Positions 1 to 5,165 of a stretch of 5,203 nt of DNA are shown here, in pieces. Source of the stretch: Alphaproteobacteria bacterium (GTDB lineage: Bacteria; Pseudomonadota; Alphaproteobacteria; Micropepsales; Micropepsaceae); assembly GCA_028869355.1 (NCBI GenBank), contig JAGWSK010000501.1, forward strand, positions 1-5,203, written 5' to 3'. A program made the position numbers and the translations under genes. Under the pieces are notes generated by a model. That model was not told the origin of the DNA, did not search any database, and was given only the letters and a program-made list of their open reading frames with translations. Each line of letters begins with the position of its first letter. Position 1 is the first letter of the stretch.

Positions 1-15
1 CGCAGCTTCGCTGCG
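1..15. repeat. Short stem-loop at the window edge, possibly the end of an intergenic repeat or terminator
   Basis: CGCAGC and GCTGCG form a perfect 6-bp stem around a TTC loop. It lies just beyond the stop codon of the minus-strand aldolase gene, with about 26 bases between, so it could end that transcript. No T-run follows on the visible side, and the element is cut off by the window edge. It may equally be the end of a dispersed GC-rich repeat. Only the stem itself is directly seen. Confidence 0.35.
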
Positions 16-41
16 GCCCGCCGGGGATGACATAGTTATTT

Positions 42-767
42 TTATTCATCGGTGGGGAAGCCGGCATGGCGCAGCCAGTATTGCCAGGCCCGGTCGAAGC
101 CTTCGCCCGGCCTGCCCTTATTCTGACGTGCACGGATTTTCTCGATTTCGCCCGGAGTCAGGAAAGTGACCGGCCCGAAGGCCTGCGCTTTCAATTGCAG
201 ATTGGCGTTGACTTCCAGCATCACCGCGGCATAGACCGCCTCGCGCAAACTGGCGCCCGCGACGGTTGAACCATGCCCGCGCATCAGGATGGAGGTGCGT
301 GCGCCGAGTGCCTTCGCAAGGTCGCGGCCCTGATGCATATCCGACACCAGCAAATCCGTATCGCCGAAATTCACTTGCGGATCCCAGACCGGAACATCCG
401 GGCCGATCGTGGCGCAGACATGCATGATCGGGCGCAACTTTTCGCCAATGACGCTGAACGGCACCACGCTGTAGCTGTGGCTATGGACCACCGCCTGCAC
501 GTCCGGGCGCGACTCGTAAATCGCGCCGTGAATGAAGCGTTCGAGATAGGGCTTGCCGTTGCCGGCCGCCGTTCCGCCCTCCAGCGTGAACTCCATGATG
601 TCGCTGGCTTCGATCAGTTCCGGAGCCCTGCCGCGCGACAGTAGAAACCGTCCGGGATTCTCCGGGTGCCGCATGCTGACATGCCCGAAGGCGTCGCAGA
701 CTTTTTCCGCCGCAACGATTCGATTTGCGATCACCAATTCGTCGATCGCAGTCTTTATTGCACTCAC
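42..767 (-). CDS. Class II aldolase/adducin family protein, probable hydroxyaromatic decarboxylase-like
   Basis: A 241-residue cytoplasmic protein with no signal peptide. Class II aldolases use a divalent metal, usually zinc, held by three histidines to cleave or decarboxylate small oxygenated substrates. The expected residues are present in order: E76 in a YLERFIHGAIY stretch, the HSH pair H95/H97, and H165 in RGHG, spaced as in L-fuculose-phosphate aldolase. The N-terminal DAFGHVSMRHP (25-35) and SRGRAPELI stretch resemble, from memory, the branch that includes 3,4-dihydroxyphthalate and HCOMODA-type aromatic decarboxylases, so decarboxylation of a ring or ring-cleavage acid is more likely than sugar-phosphate cleavage. 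The substrate is not determined. The frame is open upstream to 884, but that extension runs through a stem-loop repeat. I chose the GTG at 765-767 because AGGGAG sits 9 bases before it and the protein then begins where family members usually begin. It is the only intact gene here without an export signal. Confidence 0.93.
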   Translation of the reverse strand: MSAIKTAIDELVIANRIVAAEKVCDAFGHVSMRHPENPGRFLLSRGRAPELIEASDIMEFTLEGGTAAGNGKPYLERFIHGAIYESRPDVQAVVHSHSYSVVPFSVIGEKLRPIMHVCATIGPDVPVWDPQVNFGDTDLLVSDMHQGRDLAKALGARTSILMRGHGSTVAGASLREAVYAAVMLEVNANLQLKAQAFGPVTFLTPGEIEKIRARQNKGRPGEGFDRAWQYWLRHAGFPTDE

Positions 768-776
768 GCTCAACTG

Positions 777-782
777 CTCCCT
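777..782 (-). promoter_or_regulatory. Ribosome binding site that sets the aldolase start
   Basis: On the minus strand this reads AGGGAG, followed by 9 bases and the GTG at 767-765. It supports a GTG start rather than an ATG about 117 bases further upstream, which would add 39 residues encoded partly by the intergenic repeat. Confidence 0.65.
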
Positions 783-816
783 GGCCACCACGACTCGTTC
801 GGTACGCTCACCGTAA

Positions 817-872
817 TCACCCCCACCCGAAATTTGCTCTGCAAATTTCGACCTCCCCACAAGGGAGAGGTC
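817..872. repeat. Interspersed intergenic stem-loop repeat
   Basis: A compact two-part element. Its core is a perfect 10-bp inverted repeat, CGAAATTTGC at 828-837 and GCAAATTTCG at 841-850, with a 3-base loop. Flanking it are a C-rich segment (CCCCCACCC) and a second imperfect stem formed by ACCTCCCC and AGGGAGAGGT at 851-871. From memory this arrangement matches short palindromic repeats scattered between genes in Bradyrhizobium-like genomes, but copy number cannot be tested from one window. It lies between the aldolase start and the secreted-protein remnant, so it could also form a hairpin in any transcript that crosses it. Confidence 0.75.
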
Positions 873-880
873 AGATTCTT

Positions 881-964
881 TCAAAAATCCGGGGGGCCGG
901 CGGTCGGGACCGGGTCGAAGCCAAGATCGAATTTGTCATCGTTGTTCAATGCGCAGGGCCAAAA
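881..964 (-). pseudogene. C-terminal remnant of a third SVGHY-family secreted protein
   Basis: Read on the minus strand, 955 down to 884 encodes 24 residues starting CALNNDDKF and ending PTAGPPDF, followed at once by TGA (883-881). The intact copy at 3195-4115 ends with 24 residues starting CSENNGDMF and ending PQATTPDF. The two align without gaps, with 11 of 24 residues identical, including the Cys, the two Asn, the P-x-P and the terminal PDF. The copy at 1218-2126 ends the same way (CAENA..., then NTPDF). Upstream in the same frame there is a stop (TAG, 967-965), and none of the three minus frames shows the family's SVGHY or CWP motifs. I therefore read it as a truncated gene. It lies just upstream of the aldolase gene on the same strand, so the two may once have formed an operon. 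Chance similarity is possible but unlikely given the colinear match and the stop in the expected place. Confidence 0.72.
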
Positions 965-1211
965 CTATCCAGCGCGGACACGAGTGGCAATGGCAGGCGA
1001 CAGAATCTGCGGCCGGTTAATCCGGCGGAGTGCGGTTCTGTTCATGGGCCCTGCCGGCGAACTGCATATCCGTTTCCACTCCAGACCAGAGAGACAAAAC
1101 GCGGAAAGCGCCTCACTGATCCCAGGGCACGAGAGGCGAGAGCTGGCTGCGCGCCGCGAAGGGCCCCGCGCGGGAAGCGGCTTGCGAATCGCCTTCAAGA
1201 TGCCATAGGCA
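956..1211. other. Intergenic stretch with no recognised gene
   Basis: Neither strand shows a convincing coding region. A minus-strand frame is open from 1423 to 965, but most of it is the reverse of the secreted-protein gene that starts at 1218, and the rest resembles no family I know. Small palindromes are present: GCCGG-TTAAT-CCGGC at 1012-1026 and CGCGC/GCGCG at 1150-1154 and 1168-1172. Either could be chance in GC-rich DNA. The promoter of the gene at 1218 should lie here, but I see no convincing -35/-10 pair. The segment probably also holds decayed sequence of the minus-strand remnant. Confidence 0.4.
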
Positions 1212-1217
1212 GTGTAC

Positions 1218-2126
1218 ATGCGCAGTTTAACCAGAGGCACAATGGGGAGCGCGGCGGCCGTGCTTTGCGCCGCGGCCGCCGCTGCCACGCCGGGAAGAGC
1301 TGCCCCGCCGGATTTTTCACCCAATCCGGGTGTCAGCTGGCTTGCCGATCCCGGTGGTTTCAAACCGCCGGCCAGCGGCGCCGGCCCGGTGCAGGACGAT
1401 CCGAAGCATCCGACCATCACCAATGATGACTACCGGCTGACCGGAAAACAACCGACCTTTCCGGTCGCCGATCTCAGCAATCCGATCCTGCAGCCCTGGG
1501 TGCGCGACGCGTTGCGCCGTCATAACGAGCAGATATTTGCCGGGAAGTCCGGGCTTGGACCCCGGCAAAGCTGCTGGCCGGTTGGCACTCCGGCGCTTCT
1601 GATCGTCGGAGTATTCCGGCCGATTTACATCGTGCAGACCAGGAAAGAGGTGTTGATGACCTGGCAACTGGATCATCAATACCGCCATATCTACCTGGAC
1701 GTGCCGCATTCGAAACTCGTCAAACCGTCATGGTTCGGCGAGTCGGTCGGCCATTACGAAGGCGATACGCTGGTCGTCGACACAATCGGCATCAGCGAAA
1801 AAGCGGTGATGGATGACTATCTGACGCCGCACACCGACAGACTGCACGTCGTGGAGCGGTATCGCATGACCAATAATGACAGGGACATGGAGGTTCAGCT
1901 GCATGTCGACGATCCGGGCGCGTTCACCGCGCCGTGGAATGCGGTTCAGCACTTCCACCGTCTCGAGCCGGGAATTTCGGAGAACACACTCGCGGTTCAG
2001 AATGATCCGACGACGGGGCGCAGCGTTGCCGGCCCGCTGCAGGAAGAGAGCTGTGCCGAGAACGCAAAACCGCTGTTCACCGATCAGGAGCTGCCCATCC
2101 CGCAGGCCAACACGCCGGATTTTTAA
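1218..2126 (+). CDS. Secreted SVGHYEGDTLVVDT-motif protein of unknown function, copy 1
   Basis: A 302-residue protein. Residues 1-28 form a signal peptide: arginines near the start, an alanine-rich core, and a likely cut after PGRA, so it acts in the periplasm or outside. Family motifs in order: CWPVGTP (119-125), VQTRKEVLMTWQ (139-150), HIYLDVPHS (157-165), SWFGESVGHYEGDTLVVDT (171-189), TPHTDRLHVVERY (203-215), DDPGAFTAPW (231-240), Cys279 and a C-terminal NTPDF. I know this as a widespread family of exported proteins in Proteobacteria and Acidobacteria without an assigned activity. It is a clear paralog of the protein at 3195-4115, but has a longer loop (about 249-278) before the last Cys. 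Start choice: the frame also has GTG at 1212 and ATG at 1242. The ATG at 1218 keeps a charged n-region, while 1242 has AGAGG 4 bases upstream but would remove those charges. It converges on the next gene and appears to be transcribed alone. Confidence 0.9.
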   Translation: MRSLTRGTMGSAAAVLCAAAAAATPGRAAPPDFSPNPGVSWLADPGGFKPPASGAGPVQDDPKHPTITNDDYRLTGKQPTFPVADLSNPILQPWVRDALRRHNEQIFAGKSGLGPRQSCWPVGTPALLIVGVFRPIYIVQTRKEVLMTWQLDHQYRHIYLDVPHSKLVKPSWFGESVGHYEGDTLVVDTIGISEKAVMDDYLTPHTDRLHVVERYRMTNNDRDMEVQLHVDDPGAFTAPWNAVQHFHRLEPGISENTLAVQNDPTTGRSVAGPLQEESCAENAKPLFTDQELPIPQANTPDF

Positions 2127-2128
2127 CA

Positions 2129-2216
2129 GGAGCGAGAAGCGAGATTGTTGGCGTAACCAGAGGCCTGAGCCCCGGACCCGTGCTATGACAGTCTCTCGTT
2201 TCTCTTTTCTCGCTCC
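2129..2216. terminator. Inverted repeat between convergent genes, possible two-way terminator
   Basis: GGAGCGAGAA at 2129-2138 has its exact reverse complement TTCTCGCTCC at 2207-2216. An alternative pairing joins GAGAAGCGAGA (2134-2144) with TCTCGTTTCTC (2194-2204), with one G-U pair. The repeat occupies the 102-base gap between the stops of two converging genes, which fits a shared terminator. The loop of about 55-70 bases is long for an intrinsic terminator and there is no clean T-run, so it may instead be a dispersed repeat; the CTCGCTCCTCGCTACTCA tail has that look. Confidence 0.45.
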
Positions 2217-2228
2217 TCGCTACTCACA

Positions 2229-3107
2229 TCAGCGTTGGAAGTCGTCTTTGGTGATGAAGGGGGAAATCGTCACCCACCAGCTATATTGCGCCGTCTCGGG
2301 ATTGCCAGCCAATGGCGCGACGTGCCCGGATTTCATCGCAGCAGCGCGCGCATCCTGAAGCGCCTGCGCCGTGGCTCCTTCGGTCTCCCAGATCACCAGA
2401 TATCTGGTGAAGGCGAGGCGAGGCGGCGGCGAAGTGGCGGGCGTGGGCGCGAGGCGGAAGCGCTGTGCCGCCATCCAACCAGGCAAACCGAGTACCTGAT
2501 TTATCTCGTGTGAAAGCGCTGCCTCGAAATCGGCATCGCTGACGCCGGTCGTGGGTTCGACGAAGTCGAGCTGCACATAGCGATTGGGTCGCGGCGTCTT
2601 GTTGTCATCGGCAGACGGAATGAATGGCTTGCGGCCGTCGGGACGTGTGACGCGTGGGCCGACCACGCGATAGGTCGTGTTGACCGGACCGTCGGCGGCG
2701 TAATCAAATCCCGCAATGAGCCGGCTTTTACCGCCGGCGATGGCGGCGCGCGATTCGCTTTGGATTCGGCCGAGATCGTCGCCTTCCTGGTCCCAGATGA
2801 TGAGATAGCCGCGCCGGTAAAGCGGCTTGGTCGTGCGCGGCATAACCTGCACGAGGCGGAAGCGCTGCGCGCCGGTCCAACCGGGAAGCTGGACCAGATC
2901 GCCCATATGCGTGTTCTGGTAGGCGTCGTTGAAATCGGACTCGCGGCCCGGTAGCGGATCGGACATCACGAGGTAAACGTAGCGGTCCTCGCCTCTGGGA
3001 GCCTCACGCGAGCCCGGCGCGCCGATCGACCATTGCGCCTGTGCGGTGGCCGAGAAGACCAACATCACGCACGCGACGATGCAGGCCGGTTTGAGAAGGC
3101 TGTTCAT
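2229..3107 (-). CDS. Secreted protein with two tandem dimeric alpha/beta-barrel (EthD-like) domains
   Basis: A 292-residue exported protein. Residues 1-24 are a signal peptide (lysine near the start, hydrophobic core, likely cut after AQA). Two related domains follow, at about 42-150 and 176-286. Each has a strand (RYVYLVMSDP; RYVQLDFVEP), a helix, a shared LPGW-x-x-AQRFRL signature (74-85 and 208-219), a second strand with IWxxEG (YLIIWDQEG; YLVIWETEG) and a final strand. This is the ferredoxin-like fold of EthD/dimeric alpha-beta barrel proteins; the internal duplication would give a pseudo-dimeric barrel in one chain. Members of this fold include monooxygenases, decarboxylases and isomerases of aromatic or polyketide-like compounds, but also many proteins of unknown role, so no reaction is assigned. 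The histidine of domain 1 (H67, in NTHMGD) has a glutamate at the matching place in domain 2. The gene is divergent from the operon at 3195 and convergent with the gene at 1218. Confidence 0.92.
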   Translation of the reverse strand: MNSLLKPACIVACVMLVFSATAQAQWSIGAPGSREAPRGEDRYVYLVMSDPLPGRESDFNDAYQNTHMGDLVQLPGWTGAQRFRLVQVMPRTTKPLYRRGYLIIWDQEGDDLGRIQSESRAAIAGGKSRLIAGFDYAADGPVNTTYRVVGPRVTRPDGRKPFIPSADDNKTPRPNRYVQLDFVEPTTGVSDADFEAALSHEINQVLGLPGWMAAQRFRLAPTPATSPPPRLAFTRYLVIWETEGATAQALQDARAAAMKSGHVAPLAGNPETAQYSWWVTISPFITKDDFQR

Positions 3108-3194
3108 GCTCACCTCTGTTGGCGCGCCGCCACGCGCCTATCATAACAGTAGTGTTGTTCCCCTGCCGCCCCCGGTGGTAGTCAATCCATCGCC
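3108..3194. promoter_or_regulatory. Divergent promoter region between the tandem-barrel gene and the three-gene operon
   Basis: This is the only space available for promoters of both divergent transcripts. On the minus strand TATGAT (3145-3140) is one base from the sigma-70 -10 consensus, but no good -35 stands 16-18 bases away. On the plus strand TTGGCG (3119-3124) lies 17 bases before CATAAC (3142-3147), a weak match. An 8-bp GGCGCGCC palindrome is at 3121-3128, and AACA-GTAG-TGTT makes a small dyad just right of the candidate -10. Shared control of both sides is plausible but not shown. Confidence 0.35.
3113..3117 (-). promoter_or_regulatory. Ribosome binding site that sets the tandem-barrel protein start
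   Basis: On the minus strand AGAGG is followed by 5 bases and then the ATG at 3107-3105. An in-frame GTG at 3113-3111 overlaps this site and so is unlikely to be the start, even though the frame is open to it. The choice changes the N-terminus by two residues only. Confidence 0.7.
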
Positions 3195-4115
3195 ATGTCC
3201 ATTGTCGGCCCCAAAATCACCATGCGTGTGTTCGCATTTGCGGTCAGTCTTGCCGCGCTCGCGATTCCTGCCGCCCCGGCCGAGCAACTCAAAGGGGCTT
3301 CGATTCCCGATCTCGCATCGGCGAATTTCGGCTGGCAGACCAATTACGAGGACTGGCAGGATCCGGGACCGGGCTACGGCCATGGTCCGATGAGCAATGA
3401 TCCGGCCTATCCCTTCATAAACAATTCGGTCGTCGATAACCCGGAAAACGAGGCGGTCAAAAGCCAGGATCCGAATTTCGCGATCAAGGCAGGCCAGCCG
3501 ACGGTACGGATCGCCAACAGCAAGGACCCGATCCTGAAAACCTGGGCCGCGGCCCAGGTGCAGGCGACGAATGACGAAATCCTCAAAGGCAAGCGGCAGG
3601 TGCCGTTTCTCGCCCAATCGCGGTGCTGGCCCGGCGGCGTCCCGGGGCAACTGCTTTACCCCTTCGAGCCCATGTATTTCATCCAGACACCGAAAGAAGT
3701 CTGGATGATCTGGCAGCGCGATCACATGGTGCGCCATGTGTTTCTGGATGTGCCGCACTCGGCGAATGTGAAGCCGTCATGGTTCGGCGAATCCGTCGGC
3801 CATTACGAGAACGGCAATACGCTGGTGGTGGATACCATCGGCCTGTCCACACATCTCAGCTTCATCGACAATTTCCGCACGCCCCATTCCACCAAAGAAC
3901 ACGTCATCGAGCGGTTCACGCTCGGCGCCGATGGAATGCTGTCGGCCATCGCGCGCGTCGATGATCCGGATGCCTACAACGCGCCGATCACCATGCTGCG
4001 CACCTGGTTCAAGGTGAACAACCCTATGGCCGAGACGGTGTGCTCCGAGAACAACGGCGACATGTTCCACCAGAATCTCTATCCGATCCCGCAGGCCACA
4101 ACGCCGGATTTCTAA
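3195..4115 (+). CDS. Secreted SVGHY-family protein of unknown function, copy 2
   Basis: A 306-residue exported protein, paralogous to the one at 1218-2126. The signal peptide covers residues 1-29 (K7 and R11, a hydrophobic core VFAFAVSLAALAI, likely cut after APA). Shared landmarks: CWPGGVP (144-150), FIQTPKEVWMIWQRDH (162-177), HVFLDVPHS (181-189), KPSWFGESVGHYE (193-205), NTLVVDTIGLS (208-218), TPHSTKEHVIERF (229-241), DDPDAYNAP (256-264), Cys283 and a C-terminal TTPDF. The core motif differs from copy 1: an extra residue is inserted and the usual Asp is Asn (ENGNT in place of EGDT). The N-terminal 30-110 region is rich in Asn, Pro and Asp and differs most between the copies. The ATG at 3195 lacks a strong ribosome site; an in-frame ATG at 3222 would still leave a usable signal peptide (MRVFAFAV...). 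It is the first gene of a probable operon with the VOC and cupin genes. No catalytic role is known to me. Confidence 0.92.
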   Translation: MSIVGPKITMRVFAFAVSLAALAIPAAPAEQLKGASIPDLASANFGWQTNYEDWQDPGPGYGHGPMSNDPAYPFINNSVVDNPENEAVKSQDPNFAIKAGQPTVRIANSKDPILKTWAAAQVQATNDEILKGKRQVPFLAQSRCWPGGVPGQLLYPFEPMYFIQTPKEVWMIWQRDHMVRHVFLDVPHSANVKPSWFGESVGHYENGNTLVVDTIGLSTHLSFIDNFRTPHSTKEHVIERFTLGADGMLSAIARVDDPDAYNAPITMLRTWFKVNNPMAETVCSENNGDMFHQNLYPIPQATTPDF

Positions 4116-4190
4116 TCGACAGAATTCCAGCGTAGCGGCACCGCGCCGATGTTATTATTCGTGTGCCGCGCGGAGCTGCCGGCGGCCACG

Positions 4191-4197
4191 AAAGGAG
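4191..4197 (+). promoter_or_regulatory. Strong ribosome binding site that sets the VOC gene start
   Basis: AAAGGAG stands 7 bases before the ATG at 4205. The frame is open from an upstream ATG at 4163, but that start has no such site, and the shorter form places the Tat-like leader in the usual position near the N-terminus. Confidence 0.85.
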
Positions 4198-4204
4198 ATC
4201 GATC

Positions 4205-4675
4205 ATGGAAGCGGTCATTTCCAGTCTTGTGTCGCGTTTCGAGAGGGGCTCATTAAACCGCCGTGACCTGGTTCAAAGCCTTGCGTTGTTAGCCGCCGGT
4301 GCGGGCGTGCCCAGTGTCGCCGCCGCACAAGCCGCTGTAGATTTCAAGAACGCCGGCATCGATCATGTCAGCATCCGCGTCGCGGATCTGGATCGTTCGA
4401 TGAATTTCTATCAAAGGATGTTTGGTTTCACGGTGGTGAGCCAGGACCGGGCACAGCACATCATCCGGCTCGGCAATTCCAGTGTGCTTGTATCGCTCAA
4501 TGACAGCAAACCTGCCGGAACCATCGATCATTTTTCGATCGGCGTGCCCCGCTTCGATGCGAAAACCGATGCCGGCTATTTTAGCCAGCGTGGCGCGATG
4601 CCGTTGCAGGGCGACTATGCGGGTTTCCACATCAAGGACCCGGACGGGGTCAACGTGCAGATTTCGAAAAGGTAA
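4205..4675 (+). CDS. VOC (glyoxalase/dioxygenase fold) protein with a Tat-like leader
   Basis: A 156-residue protein. Residues 1-42 form a leader with LNRRDLVQSLALLAAGAG: twin Arg at 19-20, a hydrophobic stretch, and an Ala-rich end (AAAQA). This resembles a Tat signal, implying export of a folded, perhaps metal-bound, protein. Residues 51-156 form a single vicinal-oxygen-chelate unit of two beta-alpha-beta-beta-beta modules: GIDHVSIRVADLDRSMNFY (51-69), then IDHFSIGV (107-114), and finally KDPDGVNVQIS (144-154). The fold supports metal-dependent isomerases, ring-cleaving dioxygenases and binding proteins. H54 and H109 sit at the two histidine ligand positions, but the C-terminal ligand that is normally Glu is Gln (Q152), so metal binding may be altered. 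VOC proteins with similar RRxLxQSLA leaders are common as uncharacterised genes in soil bacteria. It starts 89 bases after the SVGHY gene and ends 31 bases before the cupin gene, consistent with one operon. Substrate unknown. Confidence 0.92.
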   Translation: MEAVISSLVSRFERGSLNRRDLVQSLALLAAGAGVPSVAAAQAAVDFKNAGIDHVSIRVADLDRSMNFYQRMFGFTVVSQDRAQHIIRLGNSSVLVSLNDSKPAGTIDHFSIGVPRFDAKTDAGYFSQRGAMPLQGDYAGFHIKDPDGVNVQISKR

Positions 4676-4692
4676 TTTTGGTTCGCGACAAA

Positions 4693-4700
4693 GGGAGGAG
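4693..4700 (+). promoter_or_regulatory. Ribosome binding site that sets the cupin gene start
   Basis: GGGAGGAG lies 6 bases before the first of two adjacent ATG codons (4707 and 4710). It shows that the frame's long upstream extension, which overlaps the VOC gene from 4482, is not translated as part of this protein. Confidence 0.85.
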
Positions 4701-4706
4701 CATCTC

Positions 4707-5165
4707 ATGATGAAAAGCACATTGTTGGCCGGCGCGGCTTTGCTGGGTTTGTCCGGATTGATCTTTGCGGCGCAAAACTCGCATCCCGCGACGGCGGCAC
4801 CGGCGGACAAGCCGTTCAAGATCACCCGCCTCTACACCGGGCCTGACGGTCAGACGCATGCGGAGCAAATCGACGTGAAGTTCGGTCCGCGCGGCGCGGA
4901 TCCTTTCAAGCTGATGGCGGCGTCCGGCGCGGAAATTCGCCGTGCTGCGCCCGGGCGGGTGGCCGACTGGCACAGGGCGCCGCGGCGGCAATATGTCATC
5001 ACCCTCAGCGGCCATGGCGAAGTCGAGCTCATCGACCACACAAAAATAGAGCTCGGTCCGGGCAGCATAGATCTCGCAGAGGACCTGACGGGCAAGGGGC
5101 ATATCACCCGCGTCATTGGCAACGAGGAGCGCGTGACGCTCGCAATTCCGGTTTCGGATCAGTAG
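4707..5165 (+). CDS. Exported cupin-like protein
   Basis: A 152-residue protein. The N-terminus (MMKSTLLAGAALLGLSGLIFAAQ) is a signal peptide, with cleavage probably after residue 21 or within the following Ala-rich segment. The rest is one small beta-barrel: a KITRLYTGPDGQTHAEQIDV strand pair (38-57), then DWHRAPRRQYVITLSGHGEVEL (88-108), which fits cupin motif 1, and LGPGSIDLAEDLTGKGHITRVI (116-137), which fits motif 2. H89, Q95 and H132 are at positions where cupins bind metal; the usual HxH pair is reduced to a single His. I recognise the WHxAPRRQYVxxLSG...GPGxxxLAEDxTGKGH pattern as a recurrent uncharacterised cupin group in Proteobacteria, most without a leader in my recollection. Cupins range from dioxygenases and isomerases to binding proteins, so no activity is assigned. 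It is the last gene of the likely operon, and the 38 bases after it show no clear terminator or gene. Confidence 0.92.
   Translation: MMKSTLLAGAALLGLSGLIFAAQNSHPATAAPADKPFKITRLYTGPDGQTHAEQIDVKFGPRGADPFKLMAASGAEIRRAAPGRVADWHRAPRRQYVITLSGHGEVELIDHTKIELGPGSIDLAEDLTGKGHITRVIGNEERVTLAIPVSDQ

Noticed and set aside
1012..1026. GCCGG-TTAAT-CCGGC palindrome as a possible operator
   Set aside because: A single 5-bp dyad in GC-rich DNA is expected by chance, no promoter elements are aligned with it, and there is no second copy near the other genes.
1060..1115. Minus-strand stretch encoding a plausible-looking short peptide (MQFAGRAHEQNRTPPD, then stop)
   Set aside because: It lies in a different frame from the SVGHY remnant, is very short, has no ribosome site and matches no family I can name. 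It may be decayed coding DNA, but this cannot be supported.
965..1423. Minus-strand open frame of 152 residues
   Set aside because: Much of it is the reverse of the start of the secreted-protein gene at 1218, the composition is Ala/Arg/Pro-rich as expected for a shadow frame, and no ribosome site or family motif is seen. Only the segment beyond its stop (955-884) shows real homology.
725..1426. Plus-strand open frame of 233 residues across the intergenic region
   Set aside because: It overlaps the aldolase start antisense, runs through the stem-loop repeat and enters the secreted-protein gene in the wrong frame. The product is Arg-rich and resembles nothing known.
3141..3758. Minus-strand open frame of 205 residues
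   Set aside because: It is antisense to copy 2 of the secreted family, which has a signal peptide and conserved motifs. The antisense product is His/Arg/Asp-rich, typical of a mirror frame in GC-rich DNA.
4162..4190. Imperfect hairpin (GTGCCGC with GCGGCCAC) between the SVGHY and VOC genes
   Set aside because: It has a bulge and no T-run, so it is not a convincing terminator, and the neighbouring genes look co-transcribed.
4289..4825. Minus-strand open frame opposite the VOC and cupin genes
   Set aside because: It spans two well-supported plus-strand genes with clear ribosome sites and shows no domain of its own.
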